Assembly: GCA_040877415.1 (NCBI GenBank)
Contig: JBBDNV010000207.1
Span: 1-46,477, forward strand
DNA length: 46,477 bases
From: JBBDNV01 sp040877415
GTDB taxonomy: Bacteria > Planctomycetota > Planctomycetia > Pirellulales > PALSA-1355
Direction: 5' to 3'
The position numbers and the translations under genes were made by a program. Below are positions 6,749-15,653 of this stretch, piece after piece. Numbering within the stretch: position 1 is the first letter of the stretch; each line of letters opens with the position of its first letter. The notes below the pieces were generated by a model. That model ran no database searches. It was given only the letters and a program-made list of their open reading frames with translations, and was not told the DNA's origin.

Positions 6749-9070
6749 CTATCGTTGGACGAGTCGCACGAGCACGAGTTCCAATTCGGCCAGCGCATGT
6801 TCTACCGCCTCGGCTTCCTGGTTGTCCAGGGTACGTCCGCCGAAGCGGACGCGGTAGAAGCTGTCGACGACGCGGCGCGGCAAGTGCGCGACGCGGCGGT
6901 ACTCGACGCGTTCGGCCAGTTCGCCGCCGGCCACGAGCGCAAATTCATGGGCGGTTTGGGCAGGGTGGCGAACCAATCCCACGCGCCGCAGGGCCGCTTC
7001 CAAGCGGCGATACATTTCCAACACGGGCGGCCGAACTTTGCTTTTTCCTCGGCCAAACCAGCCGCGGCCGAGCAAAACCGGCGCCACGAAACGAACGGCG
7101 AAAAACGCGCCGACGAACAGCAATGAGAATCCGACCGCCACGAGTCCGCCGCGCCAGCTAAACCAGTGGCGGCGATACCAACGCCAGAATCTGCCCGCGC
7201 GGCTTTTTTCGAGCGATTCGATTCGGTCCTGCCAAACCTGCCGGCTGGTAAGGTTGTCGATGGCCGCGTCGAACCCGGCGGCCAAGGGCTCGTAAATACC
7301 CTGGCGCTGGCGCTTCGAGTTGAAGCTCGCAACGTAGTTGATCCAGAGCACGCGCGCGTAGTCGACCGATTGACGGAGCCGGGCCACAAACCCGGTCATT
7401 TGCGAGGCGGTATTGCCTTCCTGCGTGCCTTCTGTCGGATCGAGCACCAGCCACGCTCCGTGCGGAGCCTCCTCGCGGGCCAGAGTGCCGGGCGGAATCT
7501 GGCTGCGCTTCAGGTACACTTCCACCCAGGCATGCGCGTGCAACTGCTGTACCTGGTAGTACATGCCCAGTGGGTTCCATTCACCGCCTTTGAATCCAAT
7601 GGCCATGCGCGCGGGGATGTTCAGGCTGCGGAGCATCAACACCAGAGCACCGGCGAAATACTCGCAGTGGCCGGAGCGATGCACCGTGACGAAGTCTTCC
7701 AGCGGATCGAGCTGCTCGTCGCGGAGTTGTGGATTGAGGCTGTAGAAGTATTGACCGGAGAGATGAAAATAGTCCGACAGCGCGCGAGCGGCTGCGGCAG
7801 CGTCTTCTTGGGGGTCGATGTTCTGTTCGGCGACAACGCGAGCGGCCAACGCACTCAAGCCCGCGAATCTATCGGGCGGGGGAAGATCCCTTAACGGTCG
7901 CAAGTCGCCTTGGGACACGCCCGCTTCGCAGGGCACGATGTCGCGCTGGCGATTGCCGGTGATGCCCGTCGTGGCCACTTCGAATTCCACCGTCTGCGCG
8001 CGATACTCCTGCAGCCGAATGAGCTGGTCGGAAGCGGAATTGACGCGCAGCCGCGGATCGGACTGATCGAAGGCAAACACCGGGAAAACGCAAAACAGCT
8101 CCCCGACGTCGAGCGGCTCGGCCGTGATCCGCTGGCGGACAATCGTACTCTTGGGCTCGGTCGGCAACATGACCGGATTGCTGGGCGAGTCACGACTCCA
8201 CGTGCGGCCTTCGTATCGCGTCACGACCGTGCCGCGGAACAACGGCTCTCCATCGAGCTGAATCGCCCGGTTTCCGCGGCCACGAAAAAACTGGATGCGC
8301 ATCACGAGCTCGGGATTGTTGACGACCTCGCCGAGTTCTCCCAGCAACACCGTCTTCGAAAACCCCACCGTGCGCAGGGGCTCGTTGTTGGCGACCTCAA
8401 AATTGGCGACGTTCCAACGGGGAAGAGTGAAGAAAAGCAGCGCGCCAGCTATCATGGTCATCGAGCAGACTAGCGCCGCCGGAGCCAACAATCCGCGCAC
8501 AACTGCGAGCGGATCGACCGGCGCCGCGGCGCCGGTCAAAACCGGTCCCCGCAGTCCCGTGGACCCGGCAATCATTGCCGCGCCGGCGGATAGCCCTGCC
8601 GATTCGGCGTGCAACAGCAACAGTGAAAAACTGACAGTGGCCGCCAGCATGTAAGCCAGCAACATGAATCCGAACGCCGGGCCGGGCACCAAGGTCGAGG
8701 CAATCGCCACCTGTCCCAGGCTCAATAGCGCCAATTGCCAATAGACGCGCGGCGTTTTGACTTGGAAAAGCACGACGTACTGCAAATAGGATTGCAAGTT
8801 GGCCACCGCCACGAGCAGCCCCGCACGATCGGTTTGGGTGGCGCCCACCGCCGACATGATGACCACGCCCAAGGCCAGCACGTCGGCCGTCGGTTGCTTG
8901 AGGTGAAACCGTTTCGTCAGGTCGGTGACGTACGCTGAAACACCCAACAGCAGCAGGGTCGCCAACGGCAACATGACGTTGCGCTCGCCGATGCCCAACA
9001 ACGCGGTTGCCACGATGATCTGCACGGAGATCGCCAGCCGCAACAAATGTTCCAGTCGCACGCCTCGCAT
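6749..9070 (-). CDS. Transglutaminase-like membrane protein (TgpA family, DUF3488/DUF4129)
   Basis: The 773-residue protein begins with a cluster of hydrophobic helices (about residues 8-215, DUF3488). An extracytoplasmic region follows, containing a transglutaminase/protease-like core with a complete triad: Cys469 in SGHCEYF, His513 in HAWVEVY and Asp544 in LVLDPTEG. A further membrane helix (about 645-670, WFSWRGGLVAVGFSLLFVGA) precedes a cytoplasmic DUF4129-like tail rich in Arg and Glu. It is last in a MoxR-DUF58-TgpA operon, 18 bases after the DUF58 gene. This gene trio is common in bacteria; the transglutaminase-like partner may process or cross-link envelope proteins, but the substrate is unknown. 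Confidence 0.88.
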   Translation of the reverse strand: MRGVRLEHLLRLAISVQIIVATALLGIGERNVMLPLATLLLLGVSAYVTDLTKRFHLKQPTADVLALGVVIMSAVGATQTDRAGLLVAVANLQSYLQYVVLFQVKTPRVYWQLALLSLGQVAIASTLVPGPAFGFMLLAYMLAATVSFSLLLLHAESAGLSAGAAMIAGSTGLRGPVLTGAAAPVDPLAVVRGLLAPAALVCSMTMIAGALLFFTLPRWNVANFEVANNEPLRTVGFSKTVLLGELGEVVNNPELVMRIQFFRGRGNRAIQLDGEPLFRGTVVTRYEGRTWSRDSPSNPVMLPTEPKSTIVRQRITAEPLDVGELFCVFPVFAFDQSDPRLRVNSASDQLIRLQEYRAQTVEFEVATTGITGNRQRDIVPCEAGVSQGDLRPLRDLPPPDRFAGLSALAARVVAEQNIDPQEDAAAAARALSDYFHLSGQYFYSLNPQLRDEQLDPLEDFVTVHRSGHCEYFAGALVLMLRSLNIPARMAIGFKGGEWNPLGMYYQVQQLHAHAWVEVYLKRSQIPPGTLAREEAPHGAWLVLDPTEGTQEGNTASQMTGFVARLRQSVDYARVLWINYVASFNSKRQRQGIYEPLAAGFDAAIDNLTSRQVWQDRIESLEKSRAGRFWRWYRRHWFSWRGGLVAVGFSLLFVGAFFAVRFVAPVLLGRGWFGRGKSKVRPPVLEMYRRLEAALRRVGLVRHPAQTAHEFALVAGGELAERVEYRRVAHLPRRVVDSFYRVRFGGRTLDNQEAEAVEHALAELELVLVRLVQR

Positions 9071-9088
9071 GGGGCGCCTTTCTCCACT

Positions 9089-10252
9089 TCAAGGCTGAAA
9101 GTACCGCGCCAGCTCGTTCTCCCCGACGTGGATACCCTGCAACGTTCGCCCCGCCAACTCCGCGTCGCGCTCGGCGGCCGCTTGCCCGAGGGCATCCCAA
9201 TCGATGGGCCGCGTGCTCACCACGAAGGTCGGAGTCGAAGCGGGCACAACCGCCAGGGCGTGGCCCAACGAGCTGGGAAACGCGTCTTCATGATGCGCCT
9301 CGACCAGCGCCAAGGCGTCCATCTGTTCGCGCAGAAACAGCGGGGTGGCGGGGCCCGAATGGCGCAGCGGCTCTCGGGCGGCCAGGTCAAGCATCAGTCG
9401 AGTGCCCGGCTTGCGGCACGCGTCGGCGATCAGCGTGGCCACAAAACTGATCGCGGTCTCCACGTGCGCCAACTCGTCGTCGGTCGGATTGACGGGCTGC
9501 CACAGATCGATCAAAAGCGCCAGGTTCTGGCTGCGCCGCTGCTCGAACTGGCGCACGATCAGCGACCCGCGCCGCGCGGAAGTCCGCCAATGGATCCAGC
9601 GGCGACTGTCGCCGGGACGCCACTCGCGCAGTCCGTAGAAGTCGGCTTCGAGCAATCCGCGCCGCGACATGCGCTCGCTGCCTGCTTCGTGCTCGCGGAT
9701 CATTTTGGCCCAACCGTGGACCAGCCGCCCGAGCTTGGGGTGCACGAGCAACTCCGCGCGATCGTCCAGTTCGTAACTGTGCCGCACCAGGCCCAGCGGA
9801 AACCGGGTCGAAACGCGCAGCGGTCCGAAGCGATACAGTCCGCGCAGCGGCAGTCGTCCGTCGTAATTGACCTGGCGCGTTTCGCGGGCCGAAACCCTGG
9901 GGAAAAACACGCCCACGCCGGCCGCCTCCGCGGCGGGGGCACCGTCGCGCTCGACGAAGTCATCCACCCGAATCGCCCAGACACCGAACCAGCGGCGGCG
10001 ATTCGTCACCGTCACATCGACCTTCAGTCGCTCGCCGGCGTACAGGTGCGTGGGAAGCTTGCGCTCGACGGAGAGCCGGCGCAATGCCAGGCGGCCGTAT
10101 ACCAGGCTGAATAACAACGGGCCCGATAGCGCGCAGCCCAACAGCATCAACAGGTTCAACTGCCGGCTGACTGCGCCGATGAGCACGGCCAGGAAAACCG
10201 CCGCGTAATAGAGGCCTTCGCGGCACAGCCAAATCTGGCGCTGGCGGGCCAT
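9089..10252 (-). CDS. DUF58-domain membrane protein
   Basis: The 387-residue product has two N-terminal membrane helices (about 12-50), then a beta-rich region, then the DUF58 signature around residues 195-235: DFYGLREWRPGDSRRWIHW followed by RTSARRGSLIVRQFE. The remainder has a von Willebrand A-like fold with LALLIDLWQP in place of a full MIDAS motif. DUF58 proteins act with MoxR-type AAA ATPases, and here the MoxR gene lies 13 bases upstream. The protein is probably anchored in the inner membrane with its DUF58 part in the cytoplasm. The start ATG is preceded by AGAGGTGA. Family assignment is firm; the biochemical role is not known. Confidence 0.88.
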   Translation of the reverse strand: MARQRQIWLCREGLYYAAVFLAVLIGAVSRQLNLLMLLGCALSGPLLFSLVYGRLALRRLSVERKLPTHLYAGERLKVDVTVTNRRRWFGVWAIRVDDFVERDGAPAAEAAGVGVFFPRVSARETRQVNYDGRLPLRGLYRFGPLRVSTRFPLGLVRHSYELDDRAELLVHPKLGRLVHGWAKMIREHEAGSERMSRRGLLEADFYGLREWRPGDSRRWIHWRTSARRGSLIVRQFEQRRSQNLALLIDLWQPVNPTDDELAHVETAISFVATLIADACRKPGTRLMLDLAAREPLRHSGPATPLFLREQMDALALVEAHHEDAFPSSLGHALAVVPASTPTFVVSTRPIDWDALGQAAAERDAELAGRTLQGIHVGENELARYFQP

Positions 10253-10265
10253 CGAGTCACCTCTC

Positions 10266-11207
10266 TTAGCGCGGCACCGGAACTTCTTCCACCAGCCGGG
10301 TAATCAGGGCCTCCATCGTCTGGCGATGCGTGCCTTGCAAGTATGCTTTGGCGATCACGCGATGGGAAAGCACGGGCACGGTCAACCGCTTGACGTCGTC
10401 GGGAATGACGAAATCGCGGTTCTCGGTCAAGGCCAGCGCCTGGCTCGCGCGATACAGGCACAGGGCCCCGCGCGTGCTGACACCGACGCGCAGCTCGTCG
10501 CATTGCCGTGAGGCATCGACGATATCCAGCAGGTACGAATTGATGCTCTCGTCCATGGTCACCTGCCGCACGGCCTGCTGCAGCGTGAGGATTTGCGCGG
10601 CGTCGAGCACGTGCTGCAAATTCTCGATCGGCTCGCCGATTCGATGGCTGCTGAGCACCTGCAACTCGTCGTCACGCTCCGGATAGCCGACGGCAATCCG
10701 CATCAGGAAGCGATCCAATTGACTCTCGGGCAGGGGATAGGTTCCCTCGAATTCGAAGGGATTCTGCGTGGCGATGACCATAAACGGCTGGGGGAGCGAA
10801 TAGGTTTGGCCGTCCACGGTTACCTGGCGGTCGCTCATCGCTTCCAACAGCGCGCTTTGCGTTCGCGGCGGCGTGCGGTTGATCTCGTCGGCCAGGATGA
10901 TGTTGCCGAAGATCGGCCCGCGCGTGTAAACGAACTGGCCCGTCTGAGGGTTGTAGACGTTGCCGCCGGTGATGTCGCTGGGCAGCAGATCGGCCGTGAA
11001 TTGAATGCGGCAAAAGGCGGCGGAAATGCTCTTGGCCAGCGCTTTGCCGATCAGCGTCTTGCCGACCCCGGGCACGTCTTCGAGCAACAGGTGATCGCCG
11101 GCCAAGAGAGCAACGACGCACAGGCGCACGACGTCGCTTTTGCCCAACACGACCTGGCCGATGTTCGATTCCAACTCGGCCACGAGGTTTTGCAGCTCGG
11201 TTGCCAT
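10266..11207 (-). CDS. MoxR-family AAA+ ATPase
   Basis: This is a 313-residue cytoplasmic ATPase with Walker A DVPGVGKT, Walker B IILADEINR followed by the sensor-1-containing segment VIATQNPFEFEG, and an Arg-finger region LPESQLDRFLMRI, all standard for MoxR. The C-terminal lid domain carries GVSTRGALCLYRASQALAL. The ATG at 11207 has GAGGTG ten bases upstream; a GTG at 11219 is the only longer option. It is the first gene of the operon with DUF58 and TgpA, and MoxR proteins are thought to work as chaperones that remodel or insert cofactors into partner proteins. Upstream, 11208-11494 has no gene. Confidence 0.92.
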   Translation of the reverse strand: MATELQNLVAELESNIGQVVLGKSDVVRLCVVALLAGDHLLLEDVPGVGKTLIGKALAKSISAAFCRIQFTADLLPSDITGGNVYNPQTGQFVYTRGPIFGNIILADEINRTPPRTQSALLEAMSDRQVTVDGQTYSLPQPFMVIATQNPFEFEGTYPLPESQLDRFLMRIAVGYPERDDELQVLSSHRIGEPIENLQHVLDAAQILTLQQAVRQVTMDESINSYLLDIVDASRQCDELRVGVSTRGALCLYRASQALALTENRDFVIPDDVKRLTVPVLSHRVIAKAYLQGTHRQTMEALITRLVEEVPVPR

Positions 11208-11367
11208 GCAGTTCCCCACCTCAGCATCTTTGTGCGCTGGCTTTCGATCGCCGTAGACCCCCGCCCGAAGAGTTGCCGCGGCCGCGAGCCGTGCCTTTGC
11301 GCCGGCCCCAACGATTCATCCTAGCCACGCCGAACGCCGTCGGTCTAGTCCTGCTGCCGCGGCGGAC

Positions 11368-11396
11368 GGCGTTATTCACACGGTGCTAATAACGCC
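11368..11396. other. Stem-loop between the PHP gene and the MoxR operon
   Basis: GGCGTTATT (11368-11376) pairs perfectly with AATAACGCC (11388-11396) around an 11-base loop. It lies downstream of the minus-strand PHP gene and upstream of the MoxR operon. There is no clear U-tract on the minus strand, so a terminator role is possible but unproven. The surrounding 11208-11494 shows no other feature. Confidence 0.35.
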
Positions 11397-11494
11397 CGAA
11401 TTGAGCTTACCCGAGGGGCGACCAATGGGAGACCCAGTACTCGACGGATTTCGCGCCGACCCCACTAGGACATGATCGGCCTCACTCCCAATGG

Positions 11495-12805
11495 TCATCG
11501 CCCCCGCACGTAGATCGGGTTGGTCAGGATCCAGGGTCGAGCCTCGCCGGCCAGCGAAAGCCAGACCTCGACGCGGTAGACGCCCGGTTGCTCGACCGGA
11601 ACGTCGATCGATGGTCCCTCCCGCTGGAGGATCACTTCGCCGTCGCGCACCAATTTGAAGCGCCCTTCCAAGGGGGCCTCGGCGCGCAGTCGCAATCCCT
11701 CGGCGGTGGACACTTCGCTGCCGATCGGCCAATTCTCGTTTGCGGCGTCGGCGCGGAACACGAAACCGGTCGGATCGGCGATCCAATCGAATGCCACGTA
11801 CGCTCGCCCGTCCCCCAGAGCCTGCCATACGCTTGCTTCGTTCAGCTCGTCCACGAGCAGGTGCGTGCTCGTGTGATGGAAGCTGCGGGCGTAGGGATCG
11901 AGATCGAGGTCCAAAATGAGGTCGCCCGGTTGTTTTCCGGAGATCAACAGCTTGAGGGGCGCAAGCTTTTCAGGATCGAGTTCGGCCAGCTTTTTTCCCA
12001 GTGCGTCCTCGAGCAGCACCTTGCCGCCTTCGGTCAACCTGGCTCGAAACGCCTGGTTGTGATGGGAGTCGTTGGCCGAGACGCCGGTGTGAGGCGACTT
12101 CTGGCACAACTGGTCGTAGCGCTTCAGGTAGTCGGCCGGATAGTCCAAAAGCGCGCCAAAAACCTCTTGCGGATATTGCTTCACCGCCCCCATCAAGCTG
12201 AACATCGCCAGCGGCGAGCGGAGCGCGGCGACGAACTTGGATTCGTCCTTGAAGTCGGCGTGCGTGTTGTAGATTTCGGTGCCGGTGAGGTTGGCGATCT
12301 CCCAGTCCATTCGGTCTTCCAGGTGGCACAAGAAGACCAGTCCGCCGGTGGATCGCACCAGGTCGGAGAATTCCTGCGGAGTGTTGGTCTGGTGATTCTG
12401 AATACTGCGCTTGGGATAGGCCAGGAATCCGCGCGTCTCGGCGCCGGGAATCAACAGCACTCCGTCTTTCATTCCGCGGTGGCCGTCGTCGACGTAGTCG
12501 TAATGACCGGCCGGGTGCTCGCTGAACATGATCACGCGCACGCCCGTTTCCTTGGCGGCGGCGATAATCTCATCGAGCGTGCCCCGGCTGTCGTGCGAAA
12601 AGGCGGAGTGGACGTGCAGCAGGGTTCGCACGTCGTCGTAACCGCTGGACAGGCTCACCGCGCGCCGCTCGTTTTTCAAGGCTTCGATCTTCTCGTGCGT
12701 GGCGCGCAGCTTTTCAGGCCTGATCCGTTCCAGGGCATCGCCGGCGGCAAATTGCGCGCAAGCACCGGCGAGAACGACGCCAAGCACGCTGCGAAGCAGA
12801 CTCAT
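11495..12805 (-). CDS. Exported PHP-domain metallophosphoesterase-like protein
   Basis: The 436-residue protein starts at the ATG at 12805 (GGAG eight bases upstream) with a signal peptide ending near AAGD at about residue 22. The PHP domain shows its metal-ligand motifs: HVHSAFSHDS, then MFSEHP, an ETRGF segment, a histidine in FLCHLED, and VSANDSHH near the end of the catalytic domain. PHP enzymes use a trinuclear metal centre to cleave phosphoester bonds, but most are cytoplasmic; this one is predicted to be exported. The last 110 residues form a beta-sandwich-like domain (LRLRAEAPLEGRFKLVRDG). No neighbour indicates the substrate. It is divergent from the RNase HII-like gene at 13096. Confidence 0.85.
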   Translation of the reverse strand: MSLLRSVLGVVLAGACAQFAAGDALERIRPEKLRATHEKIEALKNERRAVSLSSGYDDVRTLLHVHSAFSHDSRGTLDEIIAAAKETGVRVIMFSEHPAGHYDYVDDGHRGMKDGVLLIPGAETRGFLAYPKRSIQNHQTNTPQEFSDLVRSTGGLVFLCHLEDRMDWEIANLTGTEIYNTHADFKDESKFVAALRSPLAMFSLMGAVKQYPQEVFGALLDYPADYLKRYDQLCQKSPHTGVSANDSHHNQAFRARLTEGGKVLLEDALGKKLAELDPEKLAPLKLLISGKQPGDLILDLDLDPYARSFHHTSTHLLVDELNEASVWQALGDGRAYVAFDWIADPTGFVFRADAANENWPIGSEVSTAEGLRLRAEAPLEGRFKLVRDGEVILQREGPSIDVPVEQPGVYRVEVWLSLAGEARPWILTNPIYVRGR

Positions 12806-13095
12806 CGCGGAACTCCGAAGCCAACCGGGGCGGCACTTTGGCGGCCAGGCCACAAAAATGGCTCGCGCATGCGCGGAATTTCCCGCCGCCACATGCATCG
12901 TAACATGCCGCGCAGTCACGGAAAACCGCGCGAAGCGCCGGGCAAGGGCAAACCGCCAAACCAAACCGTCCCGAAGCGCCCGCTTGCGACTTGCCGCCCG
13001 CCATCGCCCGCTTGGGCGCCGACGAGCGGAATTGGTATACTGCCGCCGATCGAGCCGCTTCACGACCGCGCCCGAAAGACACGGAGGAGCCAGCC

Positions 13096-14058
13096 ATGCC
13101 GTACTTGATTGGGACGGACGAAGCCGGTTACGCGCCGAATCTGGGACCCATGGTGGTCTCGGCATCCGTCTGGCGGATCGACGAGCCCGCGTCAGAAACC
13201 GATCTGTACAAGCGGCTGAAAAGCGTCGTCTGCAAATCGCCGCGTTCGAGCTCCGCCGGCCGGCTGGCCATCGCCGATTCCAAGCTGATTTACACGCCTT
13301 CCGGCGGGCTGAAGCTGCTCGAGCGAGGCGTGCTGGCGGCGCTGGCGCTTGTGAATCATTGCCCCTGCGATTGGCTCGACGTCTGGCAACTGCTCGATCC
13401 CGACTCCCTGGCGTACCTGCCCAACCTGCCGTGGCACGTCGACTACGACCTGCGGCTGCCGTTGGCGGCCGAAGCCGACGACGTGGTGCGGCTGGTGCCC
13501 AAGTTGCGAGAGGCCCTCGACCGGTCCGGCGTGCGCCTGCTGGCTCTGCGGAGCCGGGCCGTCTTTCCCGATCAGTTCAATCAATCGACCCTCGAGTACG
13601 GCACGAAAGCCGAAGCGCTGTCCAAGGTCACTCTGGCGCTCGTGGCCGAAGTGCTTGACCTGTGCGCCGGCGAGCCCGTGCTCGCCGTTTGCGACAAGCA
13701 CGGCGCACGCAACCAGTACGGCCGCCTGCTCCAGCAGCAGTTCCCCGACGTGCTGGTGGAAGTTCACGGCGAAAGCGTCAGCGAAAGCATCTATCGCTGG
13801 GGCACGGGCGAAACGCGCATCGACGTGCGCTTTCGCGTCGGCGCCGAATCGTTTCTGCCGACCGCGCTGGCGTCGATGGCGTCGAAATACCTCCGCGAGC
13901 TGGCGATGCGCGCTTTCAACGACTTCTGGTGCCGGCGCGTGCGCGACCTGGCCCCGACGGCCGGCTATCCGCGCGATGCCCGGCGGTTCATGACCGCCAT
14001 CCAGGGCGTTCAGGCCGAGCTGGGCATTGCCAGCGCCGTCATGTGGCGCGATCGTTAA
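13096..14058 (+). CDS. Divergent RNase HII-like protein
   Basis: The 320-residue product opens with GTDEAGYAPNLGPMVVSA, matching the RNase HII motif GxDEAGRGxxxGP, with catalytic Asp8 and Glu9. Other landmarks fit the fold: ADSKLIY (Asp61-Ser-Lys63, the 'DSK' motif), Asp200 in VCDKHGARNQY, SMASKYLRELAM at 260-271 (the conserved 'SIxAKxxRD' helix), and TAGYPRD at 289-293 (equivalent to KGYxT). It is about 110 residues longer than a normal RNase HII, mainly between 70 and 160, and the GRG of motif 1 is GYA, so substrate recognition has probably changed. The start has GGAGGA nine bases upstream. It leads a plus-strand run with the SixA-like and small membrane genes. Confidence 0.78.
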   Translation: MPYLIGTDEAGYAPNLGPMVVSASVWRIDEPASETDLYKRLKSVVCKSPRSSSAGRLAIADSKLIYTPSGGLKLLERGVLAALALVNHCPCDWLDVWQLLDPDSLAYLPNLPWHVDYDLRLPLAAEADDVVRLVPKLREALDRSGVRLLALRSRAVFPDQFNQSTLEYGTKAEALSKVTLALVAEVLDLCAGEPVLAVCDKHGARNQYGRLLQQQFPDVLVEVHGESVSESIYRWGTGETRIDVRFRVGAESFLPTALASMASKYLRELAMRAFNDFWCRRVRDLAPTAGYPRDARRFMTAIQGVQAELGIASAVMWRDR

Positions 14059-14102
14059 CTTGATTGACCGCCTTGAACGACAGCAACCCCACGAGGGCCG
14101 AC

Positions 14103-14594
14103 ATGACGACGCTGTACATCATCCGCCACGCATACGCGGGGCAACATGGCGATCCGCGCTGGCCGGACGACTCGTTGCGGCCGCTGACGGGCAAAGGCCA
14201 AAAGCAATTCCGCCGCGTGGTCAAGAAACTGGCGCGGCGCGGTTTCGCGCCCCAGGTCGTGGCCACCAGCCCGATGGTGCGGTGCCGCCAAACGGCCGAC
14301 GTGGTGTGCGAGCGCCTCTCGCCGCCGCCCTCGTTGGTCCCGCTCGACGCTCTGGAGCCGGGCAGCCGGCTCGAGGAGCTGGTGGAATGGTCCAACGCCC
14401 AGAACGTCGAAACGCTGGCGTGGGTCGGCCATGCGCCGGACGTCGACCGACTGGCCGCTTCGCTGTTGGGCATGCGCGACGGGGGCATGGCGTTTGCCAA
14501 AGGGGCCGTCGCCGCGATCCGCTTCGACGACCAGGTCGCCCCCGGCGAAGGCGAGCTCGTCTGGTTCGCCAATCCCAAAATCCTCAAGTGCTGA
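14103..14594 (+). CDS. SixA-like phosphohistidine phosphatase (histidine phosphatase superfamily)
   Basis: The 163-residue cytoplasmic protein starts IIRHAYAG, the RH catalytic motif of the histidine phosphatase superfamily in its short SixA-type form. TSPMVRCRQTAD supplies the second conserved arginine, and WVGHAPDVDRLA the second catalytic histidine. SixA enzymes remove phosphate from phosphohistidine in signalling proteins. The ATG at 14103 has GAGG seven bases upstream; an in-frame TTG at 14064 is less likely. The gene follows the RNase HII-like gene by 44 bases and precedes the small membrane protein gene by 43, so the three may be cotranscribed. Confidence 0.85.
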   Translation: MTTLYIIRHAYAGQHGDPRWPDDSLRPLTGKGQKQFRRVVKKLARRGFAPQVVATSPMVRCRQTADVVCERLSPPPSLVPLDALEPGSRLEELVEWSNAQNVETLAWVGHAPDVDRLAASLLGMRDGGMAFAKGAVAAIRFDDQVAPGEGELVWFANPKILKC

Positions 14595-14637
14595 CGCGCG
14601 GCCCTCGGGAAGACGCACGACGAGGCCTGGAAACGCG

Positions 14638-15063
14638 ATGCAATCCTTGTACTTCGTCCTGGTGGCCTTTCACATCGTGGCCGTGGTCGTCACCGGCATC
14701 TTGTGGGCCTACGTCGACATCGTGCCCAAGAACAACCTGCGGCCCCACATTCGCGACATTCGCGCGGTGCACTTCGGCTCGATTTACCTGGTCGCCTGGT
14801 TCCTGGGATTAGCCTACGCCTTCGATCGGCTGGGCGTGCCGGCGTTTCACTGGTGGTTCTTTCCTGTGGGATTGGGGGCGCTGGTTGGGTTTTCGAGCAT
14901 GGCCTACATGTTTCCGCGTCCGAGCGATTTGGATCCCTTTTATTATTGGACCCGCGGCTGGCCGATGGTGTTGGCCCTGATCGGCCTGGCGTTCATGGTC
15001 GTTTGCCTCACGTGGACGGCGGCGGTGTTGGTGATTTACTCGCTTGAGCGGTTCGGCGTTTAA
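14638..15063 (+). CDS. Small four-helix membrane protein
   Basis: The 141-residue protein has four hydrophobic segments: about residues 4-25, 48-65, 70-92 and 112-135. A short extracytoplasmic or cytoplasmic loop carries DIVPKNNLRPHIRDIRAVHF. The histidines at the helix borders (FHIVAV, RAVHFGS, FHWW) could bind a haem or metal, but no family is recognised. The ATG at 14638 has GAGG upstream at a long spacing of about 12 bases. It is the last gene of the plus-strand run and its stop is followed within six bases by a tandem repeat. Confidence 0.72.
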   Translation: MQSLYFVLVAFHIVAVVVTGILWAYVDIVPKNNLRPHIRDIRAVHFGSIYLVAWFLGLAYAFDRLGVPAFHWWFFPVGLGALVGFSSMAYMFPRPSDLDPFYYWTRGWPMVLALIGLAFMVVCLTWTAAVLVIYSLERFGV

Positions 15064-15068
15064 GCACG

Positions 15069-15341
15069 AGGGGAAAGCAATCTGTTAGCCACAGAGCACG
15101 CCGAGGGCACAGAGCAAGGTCTTTGCCGTCAACAATTCTCGACCTCGGTGTCCGCGCGTACCTCGGTGGCCAATGGCTCTTTTCCTCCGGCCTGGGGCCT
15201 GAGCGGGCGCTGTAGGGTTAGTTAGGGGAAAGCAATCGTTAGCCACAGAGCACGCCGAGGGCACAGAGCAAGGTCTTTGCGGTCATGATTCTCGTCCTCG
15301 GTGTCCTCGCGTACCTCGGTGGCCAATGGCTCTTTTCCTCC
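15069..15341 (+). repeat. Tandem pair of ~120-bp cacagag-type repeats
   Basis: Units 15069-15190 and 15224-15341 share AGGGGAAAGCAATC, TTAGCCACAGAGCACGCCGA, GGGCACAGAGCAAGGTCTTT, TACCTCGGTGGCCAATGGCT and CTTTTCCTCCGG in the same order, with few differences. The 33 bases between them are unrelated. Each unit is itself partly self-complementary (CCACAGAGCACGCCGAGG against CCTCGGTG...CCTCGGTGG). The pair lies in the gene-free interval 15064-15653. Confidence 0.75.
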
Positions 15342-15364
15342 GGGCTCTCGCCTCCCCTCTGGCC

Positions 15365-15614
15365 TAATTTCGATTTTCAAAATCAGGCCACCTGGCCTGG
15401 TTTTTGACGGGGAGTTTTTCATAGCTATACAGCGTGCGCGCGAAAGACCCCCCGGCCTCGCCGGAAGTGATTCGTCGCGCTGGATTTACATTCTTCGTGG
15501 CGGCGAAAATCCATCGCACCCCCCGACGTGAAATACTTCCCGCCGAGTCGAGACTGCGCCAATATACCTTAAATCAGGTTTTTGCGCTCGAGGCAACGCG
15601 CGTTTTCAGCCACC
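15365..15614 (-). repeat. Dispersed ~250-bp intergenic element, copy B
   Basis: Read on the minus strand this matches the element at 2244-2494 from GGTGGCTGAAAACG through CGGGGGGTGCGAT, GAAGAATGTAAA, GAATCACTTCCGGCGAGGCC and the TATAGCTATGAAAAA end. In both places the element is followed, in its own orientation, by a ccaccgagg-type repeat, so the two features recur as a composite. The 3' end of the element nearest the large membrane protein gene is about 40 bases from its stop codon. Confidence 0.7.
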
Positions 15615-15653
15615 CTGGAATACCACGGACCTGCCTTGAGGAAGGTCGGGTTC

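Noticed and set aside
11588..13108. 506-codon plus-strand open frame over the PHP gene
   Set aside because: The minus-strand PHP protein has a signal peptide, ribosome site and metal motifs; the plus-strand frame has none of these.
15069..15341. Possible CRISPR array
   Set aside because: There are only two units of about 120 bp with no short repeats and uniform spacers; it is a tandem dispersed repeat.
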